This document shows positions 10,760 to 22,280 of a stretch of 64,000 bases of DNA, piece by piece. Within the stretch, counting starts at the first letter, position 1. The number at the start of each line of letters is the position of its first letter. The position numbers and the translations under genes were made by a program. The notes under the pieces were generated by a model. The model did no database searches. It was not told where the DNA came from and worked only from the letters and a program-made list of their open reading frames with translations. Source of the DNA: Linum tenue (taxonomy: Eukaryota > Streptophyta > Magnoliopsida > Malpighiales > Linaceae); NCBI GenBank assembly GCA_946122785.1, contig CAMGYJ010000005.1, forward strand, positions 89,274,547 to 89,338,546, given 5' to 3'.

Positions 10760-11596
10760 TGGCGGATCCAGAATCATATGGAAATGGAAAGAACAGCAAA
10801 CTTGCCGAAAAGGAGTAGAACAGAATTGGAAAGAATATAACTCTCTCCAACGTCTCTCTTGAAGATAGATATATATTGAGAGGTTACAGAGTGGTAGAAG
10901 TAGTTTTTCCCATCTCACGACTTAGAACAAAAGAGAGAGCTTGAGAAGCAAGGGTCTTTTGTAGAGTGTGATTATCCGTGCTAATCAGGGAGATTGGTTG
11001 GGGAAATTGCGGGTGTTAGAACAGGAGATTGTAACACCAGAGGCTTGACTTGGTCAATCAGCTGGGAGTTGATATGTAGCTTACCAAGTTCTGTAAAACA
11101 CAAAACACTGAAGTAGTGCTTACGTAGGAGATCTCAGGAAGAGAGTCTCCTAGTGTGGATTAGTCGATATTGGGATCCGCATTCTCCCAATATCGGATAC
11201 CACGTAAAAATATGGTTTGTCTGTGTGAATGAGTTTGATTTTTTAGTTGCTGGTGTTTTTCTTGTTGCAACACTCTATTTTGCAGGAACAGAGCTCTGGA
11301 AAGGCAATCTCAGCTTCTTTACAAGGAAGACGACGAAGTGATTTGGATCCAGTTAGTTGGCCCAAACGATTTGGATTAGTAAATCCACTACACTAGGCTT
11401 AAAGCTCATCTTGGGTTATTCTTTTCTCCATCTCACGTTTAAAGCAACTAAAACCCAAATTTACCTTCATTTTATTCTATAACATTTTCATCACTTGATT
11501 TCTTTCACTTGATCGGAGTCTGAGCGATTAGGGTTTGGCAGAAAGGGGAGAGCATCGGATAAGAGAGCTGAACGTCTCGCGCTCGACGATCCAACA
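10695..11596 (+). repeat. 3' LTR of the copia element
   Basis: 902 bp, TGTTGAGAG...CCAACA, without the MITE, followed by TSD TCATG (11597-11601). Confidence 0.93.
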
Positions 11597-11817
11597 TCAT
11601 GTGTTTGGGGTTTGGATGCATGGGTTTTAGGGTTTTGCCGTTATTTGTTAATTGTTTTTGTTGTTGTTAAGGTTATTGGATTCGTTTTTAATTACGTTGT
11701 TTTGCGTTATTTACTTTTTTATGGTCGTAATTGTTTGCAACATTAACAAAACTGATTAGTAATCTTTTGAAAGTGTACTATTAATTAGTCTATGGCCATT
11801 ATCAACGTTTCTTTGCC

Positions 11818-11854
<37 letters not shown>

Positions 11855-12174
11855 TTCAAGTCGTAATCAACTTTTTGTAACGTGTGATATTACAACTCAT
11901 TGGTATGCTTAACGTGTCATATTATTAGTTTTTTTGTCATTAATAACCTTCCTTAGCCATTATTATTTTCAGCGCCATTATCAATTGTTTAAACATGGAC
12001 TATTATTAATCATTGGTATCATTAACGTGTACTATTATTAACCTTTTAGTATAAACGTTTCCACTATCAACACCATTTATATCAACTAATTATTAACATT
12101 TATGTCATTAATTCGTAATTTTAATTTTTTTGTTTTATCAAGGTTTTTAATAACCATTATTAATGTTTTGCTCA

Positions 12175-12434
12175 ATCATTCATATAGCAGTGGATTTTCC
12201 CTCTCTATGCACGACCACTTTGTTGTCTATTGTGGTGATTTAAAGAACAAGTCATTCCAATTTATGAATAGCTTGTCTCAAGAGTGGGACAGAACAACGT
12301 ACAAGGAGTATGGAGAGGAACTGGTTAAGTATATCGTTGCCTTTTGTGACAGGGTAGTGAATCGTAGCTACAATTTTGAGGAGTTCACATGGGTGGACCT
12401 AGAGTTGGAACGTTTGGTTTGGATTCAAAATTGA
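12175..12434 (+). pseudogene. Possible Ulp1/C48 peptidase-like fragment
   Basis: Within the AT-rich block, an 85-codon island of normal composition encodes HDHFVVYCGDLKNKSFQFMNSL and a following helical stretch. The pattern H-F-x-V-Y-x2-D-x2-K-x4-F-x-x-x-x-S-L resembles the His-containing core of Ulp1-family (C48) peptidases, which some plant Mutator-like elements carry. No catalytic Cys region is visible and the residue at the usual Asp position looks changed. Tentative. Confidence 0.3.
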
Positions 12435-13027
12435 CAACTATCTCCATTGATTTTGATCGGATTATTAACATTTTATAGTAACGATAGTAATAATTTCCAA
12501 CCACGTCGTCAAACACAAAAAGCTATGTCAATATTCGTTTTATTACCCGACCAACACAATACTATTATTGTTTTTATTTGTGTCAATATTTCTGGTACCA
12601 TTATTAACAAATTAAAGTTACAATTTTAATAATATTCAACCCGTTTTTAACCAATATTATCATACATTATTAACATATAACGCTAGTATTATTAACCATA
12701 GTATTGTATTTATTAACCGGCAACTACAACGCTATGAAAATGAGAGGATCCTTCAGTCTTATGGTTTTCCACCAACGTTATTAACATGTATACACTACAC
12801 TTTCAAAATATTTAACCTTGTTATTAACATGTCATTAAAGTGTTAATAACAAGTTGAGAGACACAAAAGGTACTGCAGGTTCCATATCGGGAAAGATTGC
12901 GCTGGTTTGGGACGTGAGATTTAATTCCCCTTTTTTATTCTTTAATAATGCCATTAATTGTAAAAATAATTCCAATACTGACCTTTTATATAGTTAGCCA
13001 ATGATTACCTCGCTTTTTCTCTCTCCT

Positions 13028-13110
13028 TCTCTTATTGGTTGATAAGAGTTTAAGATCCTACTAAAAAAAGAGGGCTTAAGGACCGGATCCAACCTGAAAC
13101 TTGTCTAAGG
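13028..13110 (-). repeat. Possible terminal inverted repeat, right
   Basis: Inverted partner of 1609-1690 (see there). Confidence 0.4.
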
Positions 13111-13204
13111 TGTAGGAGTGTTTGGTGAGTGGTGGTGGGGCGCAATTTGGGAATTTGGATGCACTAGTGGTCGCTGGATATAAAGGAGATGCAGAGTTGA
13201 GAAT

Positions 13205-13365
13205 AAATGATTATGTTTCTCAATTTTTGTTTTCACAATTTTTGTCTTAATTTTTAATTTAATTATAATAATTTTTAGGATTATGTGGAATTTAGGAATT
13301 TTTTAAGTTCATTTATACTGATTGGGTAGTGATGTGGCGGGTTGACCGTTAGTCAACGATCTTGA
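13205..13365 (-). repeat. Inverted-repeat arm (partner 1090-1230)
   Basis: See 1090-1230. It is followed at 13390-13502 by a block that matches 970-1085 in direct orientation. Confidence 0.55.
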
Positions 13366-13624
13366 TCGTCAAAACTAACGATCAACTCTTCAGTTTGGCC
13401 AAATTAGTAAAGTGTAGGGTTAGTTCGGGCTACGATGCTAAATACCTAAATGATTGGTCAAAATGTAAATATGTGAAAAGTTCGGATCAGACACATATAT
13501 TAACCCTGTGAAGTTAGTTGCTCATATACATGTGGGTGCTGGAACCAGCAATTAATAGAAATTCACATACAAATTTTGATATTAACTTAAATATATTAGA
13601 ATGAAATAATCCAGGAGTTACTGT

Positions 13625-13652
13625 AGCATAAGAGTTTTGCTAACTTATGCTA
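13625..13652. repeat. Small perfect hairpin
   Basis: TAGCATAAG and its exact complement CTTATGCTA are separated by about 10 bases. Possibly a MITE end; no wider structure recognised. Confidence 0.4.
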
Positions 13653-13677
13653 CCGGTGACTTTCCTTGGCTAACAAC

Positions 13678-14301
13678 CTACTCTTCCTCAACGTGTGGCC
13701 GCTGCGGTGGTAATTGCCTAATTGGTAAATCATGGAAATTGGCTTTGACTTCTCCCATTATCTCTCTGGATTGGAATTGATAATCAAAATCTTTGGTCAA
13801 GCTTGAGTGAGAGTCGGCGGAGAAGAAAATTTCGCTATGGAAGCGAAATTGGTATGCAGAGCCGGGGTGAGAAGCTGAGGTCTGCGCAGAAACATTGTTT
13901 GTTGACGCTTTGACTTTGACGCCATTGAAGGAGCAAGGGACCTTGGTTGGGGAATGCCGCCGAGCGCCAAGCTCTCCACCTCCGCCATCTTGATCAACGA
14001 GGGCTAATCCCAGTTCCGATCTCCCCTCTCTTATTGAATCGCGTTGGGTATGATATGAATTGTGATTTTCGACATTTTTGCTGTGTGGCAGAGAAGAAGA
14101 ACAAATATGGTGAAGAAATTGGTAGGGTTGATTGAGATGGTCTCCGAGTGGGTTCGAAAGTCTTAGAGGCAGGTGGAGGAGACGGCAACACCGGGGAGCT
14201 GGAAGAGGGAAGTTTCGTTGTGGCAGAGACGCAGAGTCTGATTTCAGTGAAGCAAAGCCCAGGTATGCATGAATTCCTTTCTCTTCTCCACTTCTGTCCA
14301 T
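13678..14301 (-). other. Unassigned 207-codon open frame
   Basis: An open minus-strand frame without any domain, signal peptide or membrane segment I recognise. It is rich in Ser, His, Pro and Arg. Several overlapping frames are open on both strands, which argues that it is composition rather than a gene. It could be an exon fragment of a lost gene or a non-coding transcript. Confidence 0.15.
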
Positions 14302-14314
14302 TGAAAGTGACCAA

Positions 14315-16060
14315 TTTTTAACTCATAAAGAGGAAAAAGCACGTTTGAGAAAGATAACCTACTGTGACTGGCCCTGATGCCGAGATGCCAAGGTACTGGA
14401 TGTTGGATGGCTGTTTGCAGAGCAAGGTTAAGGTATTCTTTTGGAAGAGTTGGCAGTAGTAGTATATGTGAACGATGATGTATTTTACTATCAACCTTTA
14501 GGTCTTGATTTCACTTTTAATGGGCTCATAAGATTAAAAGGAGAGCCGATAGATAGATCCCCAAAAGTCTAACGCACACTCAAATCATCCCCATCTCCTA
14601 CTCTGGCAATTTGATTTCATTATTGTAGAGGGAATTTGAGGGGCTTTGATTTTGATTTCTCACTGCTGGAGGAGTCTTCGTAGAAAGAAGAGATCCCTGT
14701 TAATTTTGGGTTATGAACGGAGATCCCTGTCCTGTTAAATCTTCCTCAAGTCACAAGATTCAATCACTCCCTGACTCTTAACCAATTTCATTGAGTATTG
14801 TAAGGTATTTTGTCCGTATGTAAACCAAATTAGTCAATATGCTCACAATATTAATCAGTATGTTTGAAAGTTCATGGTATAAGGTGCACCTGTCATTTGT
14901 TTGAATATCTCTTTTATGATCTCTTACATAACATATGTTTAATTGTGGTATTTGTTATAGACAAGGTGCCATCTCTTTCGTTGAACAATTTGTGAAATTA
15001 AAGGAGAAGTGTTTGTGGGTTTGGAACCCAGATATGCAGAGAGGAGTACGCAATAGAAACATCATATTCTCTTGCTAAAGCCAGAGTTTGGCAATGAATG
15101 TGGGCTTGGGTTTTGACATTGATGGATCTTAATGTTTCTCAGGCGGCGAAAGTTGATAGATCCTTTGTGTTGTCAAAAAAAAAAAAAAAAAACTTATGCA
15201 GGTAAGATTTTGAGTCAGGAAATGTAAGGTTTTTGATGTAGTGATTATTAAAGCTAATGCATCATCAATGATCGCTTTGTATAATTCTACCCTTTTTGTT
15301 TTGGTCATTTACCATGTGGTTTCTCTGGATGAAAAATTTGACTTGGAGCAACTGAAATCCTGGGTCAATTAGAATTTCAGAGTGAAATTATCAATTGTGG
15401 CATCAATAACTTCAGGTTTGCTGTGGAGGCATGGTTTTGAAGAATATACAAATCTCAACTTAGACTTGGGTCAGTTTGGTCTTGCTGTAGTTTTGGCTGC
15501 AAAAACTATTAGAAGTGCTTTTTAATATGAGAGGTTGTGTAAAATGACTTTAAATGACTTATAACATAAATTATGAATAATAATTATAAACAATAAAATG
15601 TAGTCAAAATGGATCTTGGTCGACTTATTTATATTAAATAAAATGATTTTATAATTTATTTTATTTTTAAAATGATATAAATGTAATAAAATTATATTTT
15701 CTGAAATAAAATTAAAATATGGCATGAATAATTTTGTATTTCAAAACAGTTTTTCGCAGAAGTTTCTGCTCTTATGTTATACAAAAGTCGAGCTTTTAAA
15801 GTTGTTTGGCCCTGTTTTAGCTTTTAAAGCTGAAAAACACTTTCAAAAGCCGGGCCTAGGATTGTTGAAAAGGCACATAGTATAGAGCGAGAGGCTTCAA
15901 AGAGTCCAAGAAGAGTTATTGTCGTGTGATCAAGAAATCTCAATTTGCGGTAGAAGGGCTTCCAAACAACATAACCAACACTCATCCCAAGCCGCTGCGG
16001 AGCGCGGCCTATTATACCCTAGTATTTAATTAAAAATATATAACTCTCACGACATACTCT
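14315..16060. other. No gene recognised
   Basis: Intergenic DNA with an (A)18 run at 15175-15192, a strongly AT-rich stretch at 15520-15730 and a 'cttttaaagctgaaaaacac' motif near 15820 of the sort seen in plant hAT-type MITEs. I could not define element ends. Confidence 0.5.
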
Positions 16061-16544
16061 CGATATAAAATCACTATAAACCACACACTCTCTTGTTCTC
16101 GCTCCCGCTCTAGGATCTATTTACCGAATGCATAACCAGTTAACCACCCTTTCCTGCAACTTATTTTTGTGTAAACGGTCAATCGACAAAGAATATTTCT
16201 TTTCGTGTTTTCTCTTTTTAATTTACGCGGGAGTCGGCAATCAATTGCTTTGCTGTCACGTTTGTCTGCCCGAGAAGCAAAGTAAAGGAAAACCTCTTGC
16301 CCAGGCCAGGCCTGGGTGGTGGGCTCGCTGTCGCTGTTCGGTTCAAAAGAATCAAAACCAAGTTCCAACTCCAAGCAGGTAAAAAGTGGGTGAAAAACAG
16401 TTGACTGCCCCGCAGCGCTTCCCTTTCCTGACTGCTTCTCCTCAATTTTCTCCCTTATTAACAACTCCCGTTGTCCCATTCTCTCAAGCTTATCATCGTC
16501 CTCTTCCTCCAACCGCCGGCCGCGTTCCTCCGCAGCAGTCTGCA
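16061..16544 (+). promoter_or_regulatory. Probable promoter and 5' UTR of the rhomboid gene
   Basis: A TATA-like 'gatataaaat' at 16062-16071 is followed by a CT-rich patch (16085-16112). The frame is open upstream to an ATG at 16386, 53 codons before the chosen start. That stretch is rich in Pro, Ser and Phe and unlike rhomboid N-termini, so I treat it as leader. The transcription start is inferred, not seen. Confidence 0.35.
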
Positions 16545-18620
16545 ATGGTTAAAGGCCCTCCTCCTCCGCATTCGGAGATTCAGATCAGGACCAATTCGCG
16601 GCGGGGGAACGGCGCGATACACCCCGTGAATTCAGACTCGGCGGCGGCTGCTGCTCAACCAGCTCATCCGCCCCAAAGTTACACGGAAGTGAAGCATTTC
16701 AAGAAATGGGTCACTTGGCTAATCCCTTGTTTCGTGGTCGCCAATATTGTTATGTTCATCATCACTATGTACGTCAACAATTGCCCCAAAAACTCCGTCT
16801 CCGACTCTTGCGTCGCGCGCTTCCTGGGTAGGTTCTCATTTCAGCCCTTCAAGGAGAATCCTCTCCTCGGTCCTTCCTCCGCCACGTAAGTCTTCCCTTA
16901 ATTTGCTGATTTGATTCCTCATTCGTTTGCCTGATTTTGCACAATTTTAATTTGATTCCTCTGTGTATCTCTAGGCTGCAGAAGATGGGGGCTCTGGATG
17001 TAAACAAAGTGGTGAAACAACACCAGGGATGGCGTCTACTTAGTTGCAATTGGTTACATGGAGGGCTTTTCCATGTGTTGGCCAATATGTTGAGTCTTTT
17101 AGTTATCGGCATTCGTTTGGAACAGGAGTTCGGATTTGGTATGTTTCTTTCTTTACCCACAGATTGCTTGGTTGTGATTTGGGGTTATTCTTTTCTTGGT
17201 TGCATAAGTTAGCTATTCGAGCTCCGAACTAGTTTTAAGAGCCTCGTGCTTGGGTTGCATCGCCTGTACACAATTTTGACTTTGGTTGGGAGGAGTATCA
17301 AACCAATGTCTTGCCCTTTCATATAATCTGGATTATGAAGAAGTAACTTGGGAATCCTAGACTGGAACTCTATTTCTTTCTCTACTTTATTGTTATTCCA
17401 TCATTCAACTGGTACATATACAATTTACAAATGAAAACTAAGGTTGTAGCGTGGATATATATGTTTAGATCCTCGAGCAAAGTCACGCATTGGGGAGTGT
17501 TAAATAACTATCTGCAACAGTATCTATTCGGTAGAATCACAGTTTGGTCCTCTTCTGCAATGATAGCTAAAACGAATGGTATAGGAAACACATCTTCTTG
17601 TGCAAACATTCAAAGCTTATAATTAGGGCTTTGTTTCTTGAATTTTACAGTAAAGATTGGGTTGCTATATGTGATCTCTGGATTTGGTGGAAGTTTGTTA
17701 TCGGCCCTTTTCATCCAAGGGAACATCTCAGTGGGTGCTTCCGGTGCGCTATTTGGGCTGCTTGGAGCTATGCTTTCTGAACTCATCACTAATTGGTCAA
17801 TCTATGCCAATAAGGTAGTTTGCTCCCCTCCTGTTAGAACTTCTGCTGTGGATGGTAGTGTTTCTTTCTTTGTGCTGACTTGTAGTCCTGTATGAATTTG
17901 TTTCAGGTTGCAGCTTTCATCACACTCATGCTCATCATTGTAATAAATTTAGCAGTTGGAATTCTGCCTCATGTTGATAACTTCGCCCATCTTGGAGGAT
18001 TTATTACCGGTTTTCTCCTCGGATTTGTGTTTTTGATTCGGCCCCAATACGGATGGTTTAACCAAAGATATTCGCCACCTGGGTTTGCTCCTGGCAGGCC
18101 GAAATCAAAGTTCAAGACATATCAGTGCATATTGTGGATCGGGTCTCTCATCTTGGTAGTTGCAGGGTAAGCATTTGGACTTCCAGAGTCTCTCAGAATT
18201 CCCCATATCATGCCTACTTGTGGCAGTATCTAATCAATGAATCTGCAACCACATGACAGATTGGCTGTTGGCCTTGCTGCACTTCTGCGTGGAGTTGATG
18301 CAAACAAACATTGTTCATGGTGCCATTATCTGTCTTGTGTTCCTACCGGTAGGTGGAGCTGCAAGACACAGCCTGCATTTTGCTCGGTAAGTGACTACTT
18401 CAGACACTTGATACTCTTTCAGTCGAGAATTCTGAGAAATTCTATAGAAACAAGATTTGGGCAGTATCTTATGGATTTTCACGGCTGATTGTTGCAGTCC
18501 ATCCAATCCGGAACCCAGCTGAACTTAACATGCTCGAGCAATGGGAAATCGGGAGTTTACTTATTACCTGATGCGAGTAGTTCTCAGATACAGGGGTTGT
18601 GCCAACAGCTTTGTGGTTGA
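16545..18620 (+). CDS. RBL: Rhomboid-like intramembrane serine protease
   Basis: Six exons: 16545-16885, 16975-17138, 17651-17814, 17907-18166, 18260-18386, 18498-18620. All introns are GT-AG with consistent phases, giving 392 residues. The fold is the plant RBL1/2/3 type: a basic cytosolic N-terminus (1-54), a first membrane helix (about 55-77), then the six-helix rhomboid core with [19 protein letters not shown] (His142, His147, Asn151). The catalytic dyad is visible: Ser199 in GASGALFG and His251 in DNFAHLGG. The Cys-rich C-terminal tail ([11 protein letters not shown]...) is typical of this subgroup. Rhomboids cleave single-span membrane proteins within the membrane; these plant members are usually Golgi or plasma-membrane located (family knowledge). 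The ATG was chosen because the upstream frame lacks similarity. The gene appears intact. The exact paralogue number cannot be assigned by eye. Confidence 0.93.
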
Positions 18621-18774
18621 TCTTGGCTCCACTCCAATTGTTGGGTTGGATAGAGCCAATTTTGTTTGTATAAAATTCCTCCCCACCACTTCTTTGAGTA
18701 CCATTTCCCATCTCGTTTCCGCTATGTGTTTGATTGATTTGTGTTGTATAAAACTAAATGATACGGGGAAGATA

Positions 18775-18968
<194 letters not shown>

Positions 18969-19179
18969 TCAATTTATCGTGCTTTGTAGATGCCTGAATC
19001 CATTGTTTATGATCTTGCTACTAACAGTCTGTAACAGATATCACTGATTAATAGACTGTAGACTTTTTAGTTTTTACCAAAAAAAAAAAAAAACACTGTA
19101 GACTTCCGCACCGTTAGCAAGCCTTATTTGTTGTAGATTAGTGTAAATTTGGTTCATAAACATCTAAACCCCCCTAGAG

Positions 19180-19715
19180 AAGGCAATTGGCCGGGTCGGG
19201 CGCGGATAGTGCATATCCGTTACCCTACCCATAGTAGTGCGGATTTTACTCATACCCACATGTGAAATGGATAGAAAATTAAAACCATTTCCATATCCGT
19301 TCGGGTTTCGGGTATCCGTCCATGGGTAATAATTTATCTCCATAACTCCAACCAATATGTTAGCATTCACACGTATTCTCACATTGCGTAAGAGGAAAAG
19401 TGCGACAATAATTAACTAAAAAAAAGAAAATTAATTAAAACTACACAATTTCATGAAAATATTATATTTATATGCAAAATATAAAATATGTTAGAGAAAA
19501 ATAATGATTATTTCTAGACAAAATACATATGCATGTGTATAATCGGGCGGGTTCGGGTTGGATAGTGAGAAACCCATGCCCACCCATTACCCGCAATATT
19601 CAGGTTCGAATTTTACCCGTACCTACTGAATTTTCTTCAGGTTTGGGTTTTACCCTACCCATTAGGCCGAATTCGGGCGGATATCCATAATTACGGATAT
19701 TTTTGCCATCCCTAC
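19180..19715. mobile_element. Degenerate MITE-like element (hAT-like ends)
   Basis: Left 'gagaaggcaattggccgggt' and right 'atatttttgccatcccta' are roughly inverted. Both sides carry repeated Gly/Pro-like words (cgggttcgggt, tacccattacccg) in opposite orientation, giving a large imperfect foldback. The flanks share only 'acccc', so no firm TSD. Class tentative. Confidence 0.4.
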
Positions 19716-19879
19716 CCCAATCATCTCACTCCAACCCTAACATTTTTTTAGCTCCCAAAAATGCATATGGCCAATTGACAATGAGTTGGGGACTTTTGGC
19801 TGGCCAAATGGTTGGAGCTTCGAGGGGGCAAAAATGAATGGTGGAACGTGGAAGGGTGCCCAGCAGAATCAACTCGACC

Positions 19880-20060
19880 CGTAACTTGAGTGCAACTCGA
19901 ATTGATTAAAAGCCAATGACCCGCAACTCGCCCGACCTGTAACTCGATTGATCCGCAACACGATCAACCTGCAACTCGACTGACTCTGACCCGAATCCAA
20001 TTGACCCACAATCCAGTTAAATCCGTAACCCGATTGACCCAAATCTGACTAACCCGAACC
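19880..20060. repeat. Degenerate short tandem array
   Basis: Roughly 15-20 bp units of the form 'cgattgacccgcaactcg', about ten times, each diverged. No coding potential. Confidence 0.6.
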
Positions 20061-20159
20061 CACTCCATTGACCTAAGTAATTATATTCTTATATAATCTA
20101 TAGTCTTTCAAAATTAATTTTTTCGTTCTAAACCTAACTAAAACAATTTTTCATTTCAT

Positions 20160-20418
20160 AAAGTAATTTAGGGGAGTAACACCCGGGTGAAGCTTTTTCA
20201 ACTAGAGTCATATCCATTTTACCTTTACAAAGTAATTTAGTTTTCAATCTTTGTTTTCACGAAAACCGATCCGCTAGATAATGTTTCAAACTGTCAAAGT
20301 AGCGGTACATGGATCCCGGGTCGATATATAAACATACTTGCCCTATATTGCACCCATCTAAGGTTTATACTTGGACCTTAGGTGGGATTTTATTGTGATA
20401 GTTAGAGCGAGTCAAGTA
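20160..20418 (+). repeat. Truncated 5' LTR end of element A
   Basis: Aligns with the end of the LTR at 1-858 and terminates in 'gagcgagtca'. It is followed by 'ttgcgtcgttgttggggaa', a mutated form of the Athila/Tat primer-binding site that is intact at 61191-61209. Confidence 0.6.
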
Positions 20419-21384
20419 TCTTGCGTCGTTGTTGGGGAAACAACGGTCCGTTATCATGAAAAGTTTGTTTGGTGTTAATCTAGCTTTTAATTTCTGTTGT
20501 GTTAAGTTGTGACTTGTTTTCTTGTGCTAGACGTGTTGTGTTACTTGAGTGTGTGTAGGGAGGTGCATGACCCGGAGCAATCCGGCGCCTTTGACACCAC
20601 TGGACGAGGACATCAACCGGACCCTCCGACTTCTAGCTCGAGAGAGGTAGCAAGCGGAGGCAAGAAGGAGAAGTGAAGAAAGGGAAAACAAGTTGGTCCC
20701 GAAGTTGAAGCAATTGAAGAAGGAGTTGTAGTTGAGATGGCAGCAAATCAACACCGAGGGGCTAATCCTCTTCCAAACCCAAATGGAGAAGCGGAAGCCG
20801 AGGAAGGGCGAAGGACTATGGGCAATTACATGGCTCCACGGGCGGCGGATATCCAATCTCCCATCTTCCATCCACCCGTGGCCGCCAACAACTTTGAGAT
20901 CATCAATCCCTCTCTCTCGTGACGATGATTCAACAAAATGCTTAATTCCACGGGCTATTCCATGAATCACCACGAGAGAATGTCCAAAGGTTTCTTGAGC
21001 TAGCGAGAAGCTTGAAGATTAATGGCGTCCCCGAGGAGGCATTGAGATTGAAGCTTTCCCCTATTCTTTGGCGGGATGGCACTCTGATGGTTCAACAACC
21101 GTCCGACTCTATCCATCATCTATTGGGGCGATCTCCTCAACAAGTTCATGACCCAATACTGTCCTCCTTCCAAGACGGCCGAGTGGAGGAAGAAGATCAC
21201 TCACTTTGAGCAAGAGGAGGATGAGACATTGAGAGATGCATGGGAAAGGTTCTCCGACTATTTCCTCCACTGCCCTCACCATGGATTCGAGGAGAAATTT
21301 CGGATATAAACTTTCTATGGAGGACTCATTCAAGATGACAAGATCCTCATTGATGACCCTCCTCAAGTCACTGAATTGCTTGAA

Positions 21385-21545
21385 GATATGGCTCTCAAAG
21401 GATATGATTGGGGCTTGACAAGAAGTGGAAAGAGAAGCAATGAAAGAGGAGTAAGAAGTGTGGGAGCAAGTGCTCCACTTGAAGCGAAGCTTTATAAGTT
21501 GATCGAGGTGATCCTTGAGGACAAGAAGCAAGGGAAGAGAGCGGT
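21385..21545 (+). repeat. 161-bp tandem repeat in gag, copy 1
   Basis: First of three copies of a 161-bp unit beginning 'gatatggctctcaaagg' and ending 'agagcggt'. 161 is not a multiple of three, so the array breaks the gag frame. Confidence 0.9.
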
Positions 21546-21631
21546 GATATGGCTCTCAAAGGATATGATTGGGTCTTAACAAGAAGTGGAAAGAGAAGCA
21601 ATGAAAGAGGAGTAAGAAGTGTGGGAGCAAG

Positions 21632-22050
21632 TGATACGGTGAAAAGTTGTATCGAGATAATTCTCCCTTTTCTTGGCAGGAGTAGGCCAGAGTTCTACTT
21701 TCTTGGCTAGAACAACCAAGAGGGTTCTTTTACTGAATAATTGCTTGCCTTTTATTTCTTGACTCACAACCTAAATATACTAAGAGAATGAAAGGAAAAG
21801 TGGAACTACTTCCACGTACAGAAGCTACTCCTACTCCACTTAAGGTGGAACAGATTATTGAATTCAAAAGACTCACAACGGAAACCTATTGACTCGATCA
21901 ACACCTAACCAACTAACAAACAATGGCAAGCTTGCGGCGACGAGCTGGGCTACTGGGCTGGACTACTCCACGTACTCGCGGTAGCGCTTGTTGGGCCGAG
22001 GAATCCGAGCTGAATGGCGATAACTGCTGCTGGGCTGTGGGCGCGTATCA
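21632..22050 (-). repeat. Chromovirus 3' LTR
   Basis: 419 bp. The 3' copy on the minus strand, adjacent to the polypurine tract. Confidence 0.96.
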
Positions 22051-22280
22051 TTACCACCCCCTGAAGCAACGGCATTGTCCTCAAGGCCGAGATGAATGAA
22101 GCGATCATGGAACTCGGAAGCGAGCTCCCACGTTGCGTCATCAGCAGGCAAGGCGTGCCATTTGACCAGCAGCTCTTCGACGAAGCGGGAACCGCGCTTG
22201 GTCCAGCGGGTGTCAAGAATGGCCTCCGGGTGCAGAAGTAGAGATCCGTCATCGCCGATTGGAGGAGCAGCAGGCGGTGC
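21963..22280 (-). pseudogene. Chromodomain, out of frame with pol
   Basis: In the frame 22487-21963 the sequence PEAILDTRWTKRGSRFVEEL, then LVKWHALPADDATWE (22229-22128), has the chromodomain pattern with its aromatic and WE positions. This domain helps direct chromovirus integration into particular chromatin. A single slip upstream detaches it from integrase. The frame ends REYVE* at 21963. Confidence 0.85.
22051..22064 (-). other. Chromovirus polypurine tract
   Basis: Minus-strand 'tcagggggtggtaa' abuts the 3' LTR. Confidence 0.8.

Larger units (their letters stand above)
4167..11596 (+). mobile_element. Ty1/copia retrotransposon (SIRE/Maximus-like), nested, dead
   Basis: Complete outline: 5' LTR 4167-5535, initiator-Met primer-binding site 5538-5550, decayed gag and pol, an extra ORF (10211-10759), a polypurine tract and a 3' LTR 10695-11596. 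Both LTRs start TGTTGAGAG and end CCAACA. TCATG flanks the element at 4162-4166 and 11597-11601. Domain order protease-integrase-RT-RNase H defines Ty1/copia. The long coiled-coil gag, zinc knuckles and post-pol ORF suggest the SIRE/Maximus lineage (inference). LTR divergence is about 3% by eye, so it is older than the chromovirus and element C. It splits copy B of the repeat unit. Confidence 0.93.
11602..13110 (+). repeat. Duplicated repeat unit, copy B, right part
   Basis: Resumes copy B after the copia element; 11602-12030 matches 2130-2541. It continues past the point where copy A is truncated, through AT-rich DNA with many ATTATTAAC-like words (11815-12860), to a possible right inverted terminus at 13028-13110. 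Confidence 0.7.

Noticed and set aside
10382..10918. 178-codon minus-strand frame over the copia element's post-pol region
   Set aside because: Antisense shadow of the 10211 frame, running into the LTR.
16386..16544. Extended N-terminus for the rhomboid protein from an upstream in-frame ATG
   Set aside because: The extra 53 residues are low-complexity and unlike rhomboid N-termini; the ATG at 16545 fits the family better.
19198..20060. Satellite DNA
   Set aside because: Units are too diverged and irregular; a foldback element plus a short degenerate array explains them.
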